From: Dokdonia pacifica
GTDB lineage: Bacteria > Bacteroidota > Bacteroidia > Flavobacteriales > Flavobacteriaceae
NCBI RefSeq assembly: GCF_900188275.1
Contig: NZ_FZNY01000001.1
Span: 372,001 to 436,000 of the forward strand
Direction of reading: 5' to 3'
Length of the DNA stretch: 64,000 nucleotides
The notes beneath the pieces were generated by a model. The model ran no database searches. It saw nothing but the letters and a program-made list of their open reading frames with translations, and was not told the DNA's origin. The position numbers were made by a program, and so were the translations under genes. Shown here piece by piece: positions 35,647 through 43,420 of this stretch (its first letter is position 1; each line of letters opens with the position of its first letter).

Positions 35647-36075
35647 CTATTTGGCTGATTGACTCAATTCTATAATATAGTCTACAAGGCCTTTAATCTC
35701 TAATGGCGGGTTGCCGTGGTCAAAGCTAGGTGACTCATATAAATCATCTTTGTAAAGAACTTTTAACTTCGAATGAGCAGCGCCATCAAATTTTCGTTTT
35801 TCAGACGGAGCTTTTAAAGAAGATAGATTTTTGAGTTTAATTTCATCTACTAATTCTAGTATTTTATTCCATTGTTTATTGTTCAGTTTTACCGTACTGC
35901 TCTTTTTTACAGTTCTATCTTCACTAAAAACAAGTGTCTCTTTGTTAACCTTAATTTTCTGATAAAAACCTCGGGTAACAGCTTCATATTCAAAAGCAAA
36001 TTCATTTATCTTTTCTTGAGATACCATTGATTGTCCAACGATAAGGACTAGGAATATTATCACTAATTTCTTCAT
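35647..36075 (-). CDS. Secreted hypothetical protein with dyad-controlled promoter
   Basis: 142 residues with a signal peptide (about 1-19, GQSMVSQ) and a small mixed domain (VKLNNKQWNKILELVDEI, KLKVLYKDDLYESPSFDHGNPP). No metal motif and no family recognised. Its promoter carries the same Crp/Fnr-type dyad at the same spacing as two other genes in this area (see 36110-36152), suggesting common control. Confidence 0.65.
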   Translation of the reverse strand: MKKLVIIFLVLIVGQSMVSQEKINEFAFEYEAVTRGFYQKIKVNKETLVFSEDRTVKKSSTVKLNNKQWNKILELVDEIKLKNLSSLKAPSEKRKFDGAAHSKLKVLYKDDLYESPSFDHGNPPLEIKGLVDYIIELSQSAK

Positions 36076-36109
36076 GGGAAATACATTTTTGATTAAAAAA
36101 CTGAATTCA

Positions 36110-36152
36110 CAAATTTAATAAACAGCTTTTTAGCGAAATATGATAAAAATCA
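36110..36152 (-). promoter_or_regulatory. Promoter with Crp/Fnr-type dyad, copy A
   Basis: Minus strand: TGATTTTTATCA (36152-36141) and -7 box TAAATTTG (36117-36110). From the dyad centre to the first base of the -7 box there are exactly 29 bases, placing the dyad near -41, the classical class II activator position. The same spacing recurs at 38533-38575 and 39126-39168. Confidence 0.6.
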
Positions 36153-36197
36153 CATTTATTGTATTTGTCTAGCTATTATCTAGAGATATAAAATATT

Positions 36198-36275
36198 ATT
36201 TAGAATAATTATAAATAATACTTGGTTTTTAAAAATATCATTTTATATTTGCCCTTATTTAAAATCATTCTAAAT
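36198..36275 (+). promoter_or_regulatory. TonB-receptor promoter with two Fur-box-like sites
   Basis: TTG (36222-36224), 19-base spacer, TATATTTG (36244-36251) is a consensus promoter. It is flanked by two 19-bp near-palindromes, ATTTAGAATAATTATAAAT (36198-36216) and ATTTAAAATCATTCTAAAT (36257-36275), each one or two changes from ATTTAGAATNATTCTAAAT, the form of Fur boxes in low-GC Bacteroidetes. Binding would repress when iron is plentiful. Confidence 0.65.
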
Positions 36276-36287
36276 AATTTATGGCAA

Positions 36288-38516
36288 ATGAGAACTCTAT
36301 TTTTCCTACTATTTATCTTACAATTTACAAATATATGGGCGCAAACTAATCCCCCAAAAAAGGATACTGTCCAACAAAAAACGGAACAGTTAAAAGAGGT
36401 TATTGTCTCTGGAAATACTATACTCGGTAGTAGATTTGAAGTTAAAAACAAAACTGGCTCTGCAAGTTATATCTCCAAAGAAGAATTAAAAAAATTCTCT
36501 TATACTAATATCAATAGGGTTTTACAAACAGTTCCAGGAATTAACATCTATGAAGAAGATGGATTTGGATTACGTCCAAATATAAGTTTAAGAGGAACAT
36601 CGCCTGAGCGTAGTGCAAAAATCAACTTGATGGAAGACGGCGTACTCATTGCACCAGCCCCTTACAGTGCCCCAGCCGCTTATTATTTTCCAACAATAGC
36701 TCGAATGGAAGCCATAGAAATATTAAAAGGAAGTAGTCAAATTCAATACGGACCCAATACTACAGGTGGTGCCATTAATATGATGTCTTCTCAAATCCCG
36801 GACAAATTTTCTGGAAAGGCTTCAATTGCTGTAGGAAATTATGATTCCAGAAACACACAATTAGTTATTGGTGATAGCTATAAAAACTTTGGATTTGTAA
36901 CAGACTATTTCAACTATAATTCCAATGGTTTTAAAGAACTTGATGGCGGTGGCAATACAGGGTTTGACAAATCTGATTATTTGGCCAAGTTTAGGGTCAA
37001 CTCAAATTTAGATGCAAAAATATATCAGTCGTTAACATTTAAAATCCAATATTCTGAAGAAGAGGCAAACGAAACTTACTTGGGATTGACGGATGAAGAT
37101 TTTGAGGAAAACCCTTATAGAAGATACAGGGCCTCGTCCGAAGATGTAATGAACGCCGAACATCAACAATACCAGCTAACCCATTTTATACAGGTATCCC
37201 CGTCGTTAAATATAAGTACTACCGGTTACCTGAATAAGTTCAAACGGAATTGGTACAAATTGGACGACGTAAATTTAGGCGAAAGGGTGAGCATTAGTGA
37301 TATTCTGTCATCACCAATGGATTACCCCTTAGAATACCAGTCCATTTTGGGTAATGAAAATACTCAAGACGATGTTATGGGCGTAAAGGCAAACAACAGA
37401 ACATATACGTCAAATGGTGTTCAGTCCATTGCCAAATTACGATGGGGTTCTGATTGGATACAAACCCTGGAAGCGGGAATACGCTACCACGAAGATGACG
37501 AGGACAGATTTCAGTGGATGGACAGGTACGCATTTCAAAACCAAGAATTAATACGAACCACGGTGGCCGAAAAAGGTACTGACGCTAATCGTATAAGCGG
37601 TGCAAAAGCTCTGGCGGCACACCTCTTGTACACCATTAGAGTTGAGAACCTGACCCTAACACCTGGCTTACGCTATGAAAACATAACTCTAACCCGAATG
37701 GACTATGGCACCAACGATGCTTCAAGGACTGGTCAAGATCTATCCGTTCGCGAAAACAAAGTAAACGTTTGGATTCCTGGAATAGGCGCAAACTATAGGT
37801 TTAATAGCGACATTTCGGTTTTTGGTGGTGTGCACAAAGGGTTTTCCCCACCAAGCAATACACCAGGGCAAGGTGCCGAAGAAAGCATTAACTACGAAAT
37901 AGGTACTAGATTTAGTATTAAAGGGCTACTAGGGGAACTTGTCGGATTTTACAATGATTATCAAAACCTACTGGGAAGTGATTTGGCTGCTACAGGTGGT
38001 GCGGGAAGCCTTGACCAGTTTAATGCAGGTGAAGTTCGCGTAAGCGGCATTGAACTTTTACTTAATTATAATTTACTTTATAATACCTCAAAGAAATTCA
38101 AACTTCCTGTATCGATTTCCTATACCCTTACGGACACCGAATTCCTGACCAGTTTTGACAGTAACGAAGATATTTATGGCGTAGTGACCAAAGGGGATGA
38201 AATACCATACATTGCAAAAAACCAGTTGAATGCAACATTAGGGCTACAGCATAAGAAATTTGAAGTAAACTTAAATTCACGATATACTGGTGCATTTAGA
38301 ACTAGGGCTGGTTCAGGACCGATTCCAGAAAATTTCAAAGTGGGTTCTAATTTCATTGTTGACTTATCCGCGCACTATTTTCTCAATGAAAATTTTTCGC
38401 TAACAACAAACGTAATTAACCTGTTTGACACAGAGTATGCAGTATCTCGCGTACCAGCAGGTTTACGTCCCGGTCATCCCTTTGGGATTAATTTTGCCGT
38501 CGGATATGAATTTTGA
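36288..38516 (+). CDS. TonB-dependent outer-membrane receptor (FecA-like)
   Basis: 742 residues from ATG 36288, which begins a regular signal peptide (MRTLFFLLFILQFTNIWAQ); an upstream ATG would overlap the promoter. Plug domain (about 40-170: LKEVIVSGNTI, NINRVLQTVPGINIYEEDGFGLRPNISLRG) and a 22-strand barrel ending GINFAVGYEF. There is no carboxypeptidase-like N-terminal domain, so it is not of the SusC type. Similarity to ferric citrate/siderophore receptors plus the Fur-box-like sites argue for iron uptake within this metal island. Confidence 0.9.
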   Translation: MRTLFFLLFILQFTNIWAQTNPPKKDTVQQKTEQLKEVIVSGNTILGSRFEVKNKTGSASYISKEELKKFSYTNINRVLQTVPGINIYEEDGFGLRPNISLRGTSPERSAKINLMEDGVLIAPAPYSAPAAYYFPTIARMEAIEILKGSSQIQYGPNTTGGAINMMSSQIPDKFSGKASIAVGNYDSRNTQLVIGDSYKNFGFVTDYFNYNSNGFKELDGGGNTGFDKSDYLAKFRVNSNLDAKIYQSLTFKIQYSEEEANETYLGLTDEDFEENPYRRYRASSEDVMNAEHQQYQLTHFIQVSPSLNISTTGYLNKFKRNWYKLDDVNLGERVSISDILSSPMDYPLEYQSILGNENTQDDVMGVKANNRTYTSNGVQSIAKLRWGSDWIQTLEAGIRYHEDDEDRFQWMDRYAFQNQELIRTTVAEKGTDANRISGAKALAAHLLYTIRVENLTLTPGLRYENITLTRMDYGTNDASRTGQDLSVRENKVNVWIPGIGANYRFNSDISVFGGVHKGFSPPSNTPGQGAEESINYEIGTRFSIKGLLGELVGFYNDYQNLLGSDLAATGGAGSLDQFNAGEVRVSGIELLLNYNLLYNTSKKFKLPVSISYTLTDTEFLTSFDSNEDIYGVVTKGDEIPYIAKNQLNATLGLQHKKFEVNLNSRYTGAFRTRAGSGPIPENFKVGSNFIVDLSAHYFLNENFSLTTNVINLFDTEYAVSRVPAGLRPGHPFGINFAVGYEF

Positions 38517-38532
38517 GAAAAATTTAATTGGA

Positions 38533-38575
38533 TGACAAAAGTCATATTTTTGTTCAACGTTTAAAATTACTTTTG
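38533..38575 (+). promoter_or_regulatory. Promoter with Crp/Fnr-type dyad, copy B
   Basis: Dyad TGACAAAAGTCA (38533-38544) and -7 box TACTTTTG (38568-38575), 29 bases from dyad centre to box. The stretch GTTCAACGTTTAAAATTAC between them is repeated almost exactly in copy C (39126-39168), so one promoter was copied from the other. It drives the HYC-like gene at 38690 with a leader of about 110 bases. Confidence 0.65.
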
Positions 38576-38689
38576 TAAAGTGGTTTTATGTTTTTTAATA
38601 GCTAAACACTTAACATAAAAAACTTTAGGAATACTTTCTTTAATTGAACAAATTTTTGATTGTTGAACAAAAAAATTTAATTTAATAAT

Positions 38690-39112
38690 GTGAAATCTTT
38701 TTTTTCTAAAATAGTATCCTTCTTTTTAACAGCTTTAATACTGTTTTCTACCTCTTCTTTTACGGTAGATATGCATTTTTGTTGTAATAAACTAGTAGAT
38801 ATGTCCCTGATAGGCAAAGCAAAAGTCTGCGCAGAGAAGGTTCAAAAGAAAGATTCACCGTTAAAGCAGTGCACTACGTTACAAGAAAAAGACCGTTGTA
38901 GTAATGAATCTTTTGTAAAAACTGGAAATGACACCATTAAAAAGGCTAATACAAAACTTGAGGCCGAAACCGTAATTTTCCTTAATACTTTTTTTTACGT
39001 TTATGTAAATTTATTTGAAGGGCTTGAAAAAAATATAGTTCCTTTTAAACAATATAGGCCGCCCTTATTATCCAAGGACATACAGATTCTACACGAGACT
39101 TACCTAATTTAA
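38690..39112 (+). CDS. HYC_CC_PP-like protein, divergent copy
   Basis: 140 residues starting at GTG 38690 (no suitable ATG). Signal peptide (about 1-25, STSSFTVD), then MHFCCNK in place of HYC, DRCSNES in place of the CC motif and RPPLLSKDIQILHETYLI at the end, closely matching the end of the paralogue at 35166-35585. Loss of one cysteine of the CC pair suggests altered metal binding. It is followed by the HMA-AraC regulator gene. Confidence 0.75.
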   Translation: MKSFFSKIVSFFLTALILFSTSSFTVDMHFCCNKLVDMSLIGKAKVCAEKVQKKDSPLKQCTTLQEKDRCSNESFVKTGNDTIKKANTKLEAETVIFLNTFFYVYVNLFEGLEKNIVPFKQYRPPLLSKDIQILHETYLI

Positions 39113-39125
39113 TTTTAATGCAATA

Positions 39126-39168
39126 TGATAAATATCATATTTTGGTTCAACGTTTAAAATTACTTTTG
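39126..39168 (+). promoter_or_regulatory. Promoter with Crp/Fnr-type dyad, copy C
   Basis: Dyad TGATAAATATCA (39126-39137) and -7 box TACTTTTG (39161-39168) with the same 29-base spacing as copies A and B. It serves the HMA-AraC gene; the expected transcript start, near 39172, makes GTG 39173 an unlikely start codon and favours ATG 39200. Confidence 0.65.
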
Positions 39169-39199
39169 TTAAGTGCCTAACAGCAATACATCAATTATT

Positions 39200-39781
39200 A
39201 TGAAAGAACCCAAAGAATTTTGGATTAAGAATATGGTCTGTAGCCGCTGCTTAAAAGTTATTAAGCAAGAACTACAGGAATTGGGAGTAACTGTGCTTTC
39301 ATTGGAATTAGGAAGGTTATTGGTAGAAGCACCAAAAAAAACCAGCAATGAAATTGTCGAAGCTGTTACAACTGTGCTTCACGCCAATGATTTTGAAATT
39401 GTACAAAAAGAAGAAGAAATGCTCGTAGAAAGAATGAAAGTCATACTAATAGAACAATTGCAAGAGTTACCATTACATATTAAGGTAAAAACATCTGAAC
39501 TATTAGCATCAAGACTTCATAAGGATTACAAGACCTTGAGCAAATTGTTTTCAGCCAACGAACAGACCACTCTGGAAAAGTATTTTATCAAATTGAAGAT
39601 AGAGAAGGTTAAAGAACTCATCCAACTTAAGCAACACTCCTTTTCTGATATCGGCTATTTACTGGATTATAGCAGTGTAAATCATTTATCCAGACAGTTT
39701 AAGGAAGTGGTGGGAATGAGTATGACCGATTACAAAAACACAGGAAATTGGAAACGGAATTTCTATGATGAAATTATATAG
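39200..39781 (+). CDS. HMA-AraC one-component regulator, second copy
   Basis: 193 residues from ATG 39200. N-terminal HMA-like domain with KNMVCSRC (CxxC), helical linker, and C-terminal AraC double helix-turn-helix (HSFSDIGYLLDYSSVNHLSRQFKEVVG). Same architecture as 20561-21127 with clear similarity in motifs (IKNMVCxRC, KVKELI, SSVxxLSxQFK). Probably a metal-responsive activator of the neighbouring copper genes; the target sites are not identified. Confidence 0.85.
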   Translation: MKEPKEFWIKNMVCSRCLKVIKQELQELGVTVLSLELGRLLVEAPKKTSNEIVEAVTTVLHANDFEIVQKEEEMLVERMKVILIEQLQELPLHIKVKTSELLASRLHKDYKTLSKLFSANEQTTLEKYFIKLKIEKVKELIQLKQHSFSDIGYLLDYSSVNHLSRQFKEVVGMSMTDYKNTGNWKRNFYDEII

Positions 39782-39850
39782 ATATCAACGAAAGTTATGC
39801 AGACAAAAGCTTAAGGCAATGGTTAATTTCATCAAATTAAATTAAACAAA

Positions 39851-40450
39851 ATGAAAAAACTACTTATCACATTAGTATTAATTCCCTTTATAGGAATTGC
39901 ACAAACCTTTGAAAATTTAGACTACATCTCGCCTTTTAGCAATGGCGTCGCCGCCATTAAAAAAGGGAACGAATGGGGTTTTATTGACCAAGAAGGAAAA
40001 TTAATCGTTGATTTTCGAAATGATTTGGTGCTAACCAAAATAGACAATGCCAATTACCCAATCTTTAAAGACGATAGATGCTTGATTGCCCATCATAAGG
40101 ATGGGGTGCTCTATTATGGATATATAAATAAAGAAGGGGAAACTGTTATTGCACCTCAATTCCTCAATGCTAACAACTTTGAATATGACAAAGCCTTGGT
40201 GCTAAAAGTTGAAAAAGAAACCATTGGCTACAATGATATTTTCAAAAAGGACGTGGTAAACTACCATTATTTTGAGATTGTTATAGATGAGAATGGTAAT
40301 ACCATTGACCATTTAACGCAATTGGCCATTCACGTCTCGCCTAAAGATAAGAAAGATAAAAATCCCCCTGCCATCACATCAAAATTGATTTCGGAAAATT
40401 TGGTAGCAGTTAAAGGTAATAATAAGAAGTGGCGTATAAAAAAAATCTAA
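39851..40450 (+). CDS. Secreted WG-repeat protein
   Basis: 199 residues: signal peptide (about 1-18, IGIAQ) and WG-type repeats (ISPFSNGVAAIKKGNEWGFIDQEGKLIVD; YYGYINKEGETVIAPQF). WG repeats form beta-rich surfaces, often in envelope proteins of Bacteroidetes. Function unknown. It stands alone, before a hairpin. Confidence 0.8.
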   Translation: MKKLLITLVLIPFIGIAQTFENLDYISPFSNGVAAIKKGNEWGFIDQEGKLIVDFRNDLVLTKIDNANYPIFKDDRCLIAHHKDGVLYYGYINKEGETVIAPQFLNANNFEYDKALVLKVEKETIGYNDIFKKDVVNYHYFEIVIDENGNTIDHLTQLAIHVSPKDKKDKNPPAITSKLISENLVAVKGNNKKWRIKKI

Positions 40451-40532
40451 CAATAATGAAAATGCACATAACATATAAGAAATTCAAAAAGATTATAACC
40501 TTTTTAAAATCTGTCAATTAATAGCTGATAAT

Positions 40533-40572
40533 CCATTCCCTCAACTATAGACATTTAGATTGTTGAGAATGG
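40533..40572. terminator. Hairpin between the WG gene and the copper array
   Basis: CCATT-CC-CTCAAC (40533-40545) pairs with GTTGAGAATGG (40562-40572), with a two-base bulge and a 16-base loop. It could terminate the WG-gene transcript or be a control element in the leader of the large array starting at 40616. The following T-tract is weak. Confidence 0.4.
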
Positions 40573-40615
40573 GTTTATAAAAATTAAAATAAATGTTTAA
40601 CTCAAAAAATAAATT

Positions 40616-41071
40616 ATGAAAACACTACTAATTATTTTATCTGCAATTGGGCTTTTAAGCTTAAACAGTTGTAAACAAGAAACAGATGTACAGGCATTAT
40701 TAGAAAATTCTGAAACACGGAGTGAAATCATAAAAACCATTTCAGAAAACCACGATTTCATGATAGAATTTATGGCAACCATGCAAGGTAACAATCACGC
40801 CATGCAAATGATGCAAGGCAACAAAAAAATGATGGGTACTATGATGAAAGGTCAGGGAATGCAGATGATGATGAAAGATAGTACGATGATGAAGCATATG
40901 ATGCAAGGAATGATGAAAGACGGCAAAATGATGGGTACTATGGTGCAAATGATGCACAAAAAAGGCTTGATGAGCGAAGATTGTATGCAATCCTGTATGA
41001 AAATGATGGATAGTAAAGGATTTATGAATATGGACAACCCAGACAAAAAAGATCATACTAAGCATCATTAA
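40616..41071 (+). CDS. Met-rich copper-binding lipoprotein
   Basis: 151 residues. Lipobox LLSLNSC (about residue 19), a short helical region, then an exceptionally Met-rich part (about 50-140) with MM, MxM and MxxM motifs, e.g. MMGTMMKGQGMQMMMKDS, and a His-rich end. Methionine arrays of this kind bind Cu(I)/Ag(I) in the periplasm. First gene of the long plus-strand array. Confidence 0.8.
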   Translation: MKTLLIILSAIGLLSLNSCKQETDVQALLENSETRSEIIKTISENHDFMIEFMATMQGNNHAMQMMQGNKKMMGTMMKGQGMQMMMKDSTMMKHMMQGMMKDGKMMGTMVQMMHKKGLMSEDCMQSCMKMMDSKGFMNMDNPDKKDHTKHH

Positions 41072-41096
41072 TGTCTAATCTCTTAAAACTAAAATA

Positions 41097-41363
41097 ATGA
41101 AAAAAAATCACTGGTTATGGATGGTCATCGGCTGTGGCCTGCCACTACTGTTCATCTTTTTAGCGCCATCTTTTGGCATAGGTGGAGGCTCGTCCCTTTT
41201 CATCTTCATACTATTTATGTTCGCCATCCACCTATTTATGCCACACGGCTCACATGGTCATGGTAAGCATAACCATTCAGAAAAACAGCATAATCGTAAA
41301 CATGGTGAAGGGACATCTTCGGCTGAGACAAAAAAAGAACACAAAGGGCATCAACATCACTAA
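41097..41363 (+). CDS. Small membrane protein with His-rich tail
   Basis: 88 residues: two membrane helices (about 6-24 and 30-48) in the manner of DUF2933-like proteins, then a soluble tail rich in His (HGSHGHGKHNHSEKQHN, HKGHQHH). Probably a membrane-bound copper or zinc binder. Family assignment uncertain. Confidence 0.7.
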   Translation: MKKNHWLWMVIGCGLPLLFIFLAPSFGIGGGSSLFIFILFMFAIHLFMPHGSHGHGKHNHSEKQHNRKHGEGTSSAETKKEHKGHQHH

Positions 41364-41375
41364 ATACTTAAAACA

Positions 41376-41594
41376 ATGAAGCAAAAATTTCAAATAAACG
41401 GTATTAGATGTGGCGGATGTGTTGCGACGGTCAAGAAAAACTTAGAAGCACATCCCAACATAGAAAAAGCAGAAATTTTTCTGGCACCAAAAGGGGCTAC
41501 ACTCATCACGATGAAAGAAAACCTTTCAATTGATGAATTGCAAAAACAGCTCAGCAAACTTAACGGATATACAATTACAGAAATAAAACAATAA
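41376..41594 (+). CDS. copZ: Single-domain HMA copper chaperone
   Basis: 72 residues, one HMA domain with IRCGGC (C12, C15), no export signal. Cytoplasmic Cu(I) chaperone of the CopZ type. Similar in size and motif to 5843-6055. The nearest copper ATPase is far away at 6076-8334, so it may serve as buffer. Confidence 0.82.
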   Translation: MKQKFQINGIRCGGCVATVKKNLEAHPNIEKAEIFLAPKGATLITMKENLSIDELQKQLSKLNGYTITEIKQ

Positions 41595-41614
41595 CAACTA
41601 AAAAATTAAAGATT

Positions 41615-41833
41615 ATGCATTTTTACGAAGGACATTTTGGAGGCATGCACCTAATATGGTGGATTATATGGATAGCATTCATTGCTTGGATATTTTTTAT
41701 CCCAACAGATATACCATATCAAAAAACAAAGAAAGAAAACCCACTGGATATTTTGAAAAAGCGATTTGCTAAAGGCGAAATATCCAAGGAAGAATATGAA
41801 GAATCTAAAAAGGTTCTAAAATCTAACAACTAA
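41615..41833 (+). CDS. SHOCT-domain membrane protein
   Basis: 72 residues: one aromatic membrane helix (about 12-30, LIWWIIWIAFIAWIFF) and a C-terminal SHOCT domain (DILKKRFAKGEISKEEYEESKKVL). Such short proteins are common next to copper genes in Bacteroidetes. Possible role in multimerisation or scaffolding of membrane complexes. Confidence 0.8.
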   Translation: MHFYEGHFGGMHLIWWIIWIAFIAWIFFIPTDIPYQKTKKENPLDILKKRFAKGEISKEEYEESKKVLKSNN

Positions 41834-41849
41834 TTTAAAACATAAGATT

Positions 41850-42125
41850 ATGTATCAATTAAACGTAAAAAAACTTGGTTTTGCTTTTGGTCTCACAGGA
41901 GCCCTGATTTATTTGGGCTGTATGATAGTAATGATGACAGCCGGGCAAGAAGGAACAATTAAATTTTTTAACAGCCTAATACATGGCTTGGATACCACAA
42001 GTATTATTAGAATGGATGTACCCTTATGGGAAGCAGGATTAGGAATAGTACAAACATTTATTTTGGGATGGCTAATAGGTGCCTGTATTGCGGCTTTTTA
42101 TAACGCTCAAATTAAAAATAAATAA
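41850..42125 (+). CDS. DUF5676 membrane protein
   Basis: 91 residues with two membrane helices (about 10-32 and 62-85) and the conserved end LGWLIGACIAAFYN. The DUF5676 family is of unknown function and often lies beside multicopper oxidase genes. It is three bases before the oxidase gene. Confidence 0.8.
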   Translation: MYQLNVKKLGFAFGLTGALIYLGCMIVMMTAGQEGTIKFFNSLIHGLDTTSIIRMDVPLWEAGLGIVQTFILGWLIGACIAAFYNAQIKNK

Positions 42126-42128
42126 ATT

Positions 42129-43403
42129 ATGGACAGAAGAGATTTTCTAGCAACAGGGGCAGTTTCAACAGCAGGAATGTTGTTTTTCCCTGGCAATCTA
42201 TTGGCAAAAGAAGCTAAAACAGCCAATCAAACAAGATTCGCACAACCTTTACCATACACAATGGATGGAGAGTGGAAAGAGTTTGAACTTTATATAGACC
42301 TTCATACACACGAGCCAGCACCTGGTTTTAAGTACCACACTCTTGCTTTCAACGATATGATTCCCGGTCCGGAAATTAGAGTAAACTCTGGTGATAAAGT
42401 ACGCGTAAAATTTATCAATAAAACAGACCTAAATCACACCATTCACTGGCACGGTATTTTTGTCCCGTGGCGTATGGACGGTGTGCCATATGTGAGTCAG
42501 TTACCTGTAATGCCTAAAAATGAATTTATCTATGAGTTTGTAGCAGAACCCGAGGGGACACATTTTTATCATTGCCATTGGGGAACGCTAATGCATATGC
42601 AAGCAGGTATGTTTGGTAGTTTAATAGTAGAAAACCCAAAAGACCCTATAAAAGAAAAGTTTCCATATGAAAGAGAATACACCTTGGTCTATTCTTCACA
42701 CGATACCAATTACATCCGTGAAGAAATGAACGGAATGTTAGAAAGAATGAAGCAACGGAGTTATTTAATGAAGCAAGGTCGGTTTACTAGTGAACAGTGG
42801 GGTGTTTTTGATAACAAAGAACAGTTTCTCGCGAGTATGGAGAATGGGTATCAGCCACCTTATGTTACCAACAGAAGGTCTAATGCAGAGCTACCGCAAG
42901 CCAACTGGTTTACAGTAAATGGAAAATCATACCCTTCAACACCATACTTGTTTATAAAGTCAGGCGAAAATATTCGGGTAAGATTAATCAACGCTGGTGC
43001 AGAAACACATCATCTGCATCTACACGGACACGACTTTTGGATGGTAGCTGATGATGGAGTCCCTCTTGAGCATCCTTGGAAAAGAAATACGGTGCCGCTT
43101 ACACCAGGAAAAACCTTCGATATCATAATAGAAGGTAATAATAGAGGTGTTTGGACATTCCACGACCACGACACTCGTAAAGTAACCAACAATGGTCTAT
43201 ACCCAGGGGGGAACTTACTGGCTTTGGTTTATGAAGATTTACCTGCCGATGAGTTGATTATTTCAAAACATTCAGGAAACCCAATGTACAATCCAAATGC
43301 AGGTATGGGAGATATGAAAGAAATGGATAATCAAAAAATGGGTAATATGAACAAAATGATGTTTGGAGATGATAAACTTCCTAAAATCGCTCTTGACGAA
43401 TAA
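42129..43403 (+). CDS. Multicopper oxidase with type-1 copper site in the first cupredoxin domain
   Basis: 424 residues with a Tat signal (DRRDFLATGAVSTAGMLFF). Domain 1 has HTIHWHG and FYHCHWGTLMHMQAGM, where C149, H156 and M161 give a type-1 copper site. Domain 2 has HHLHLHGHDFW and, at the end, TFHDHDTRKV, which keeps HxH for the trinuclear centre but lacks the usual T1 cysteine. This matches two-domain oxidases with T1 copper in domain 1 rather than classic CopA/CueO. The tail is Met-rich (MGDMKEMDNQKMGNMNKMM). Likely a periplasmic copper oxidase. Confidence 0.85.
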   Translation: MDRRDFLATGAVSTAGMLFFPGNLLAKEAKTANQTRFAQPLPYTMDGEWKEFELYIDLHTHEPAPGFKYHTLAFNDMIPGPEIRVNSGDKVRVKFINKTDLNHTIHWHGIFVPWRMDGVPYVSQLPVMPKNEFIYEFVAEPEGTHFYHCHWGTLMHMQAGMFGSLIVENPKDPIKEKFPYEREYTLVYSSHDTNYIREEMNGMLERMKQRSYLMKQGRFTSEQWGVFDNKEQFLASMENGYQPPYVTNRRSNAELPQANWFTVNGKSYPSTPYLFIKSGENIRVRLINAGAETHHLHLHGHDFWMVADDGVPLEHPWKRNTVPLTPGKTFDIIIEGNNRGVWTFHDHDTRKVTNNGLYPGGNLLALVYEDLPADELIISKHSGNPMYNPNAGMGDMKEMDNQKMGNMNKMMFGDDKLPKIALDE

Positions 43404-43420
43404 TTTAAATAACAGTTAAA

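Noticed and set aside
40742-41068. His-rich open frame opposite the Met-rich gene
   Set aside because: ATG read backwards is CAT; the His content is only the mirror of methionine codons.
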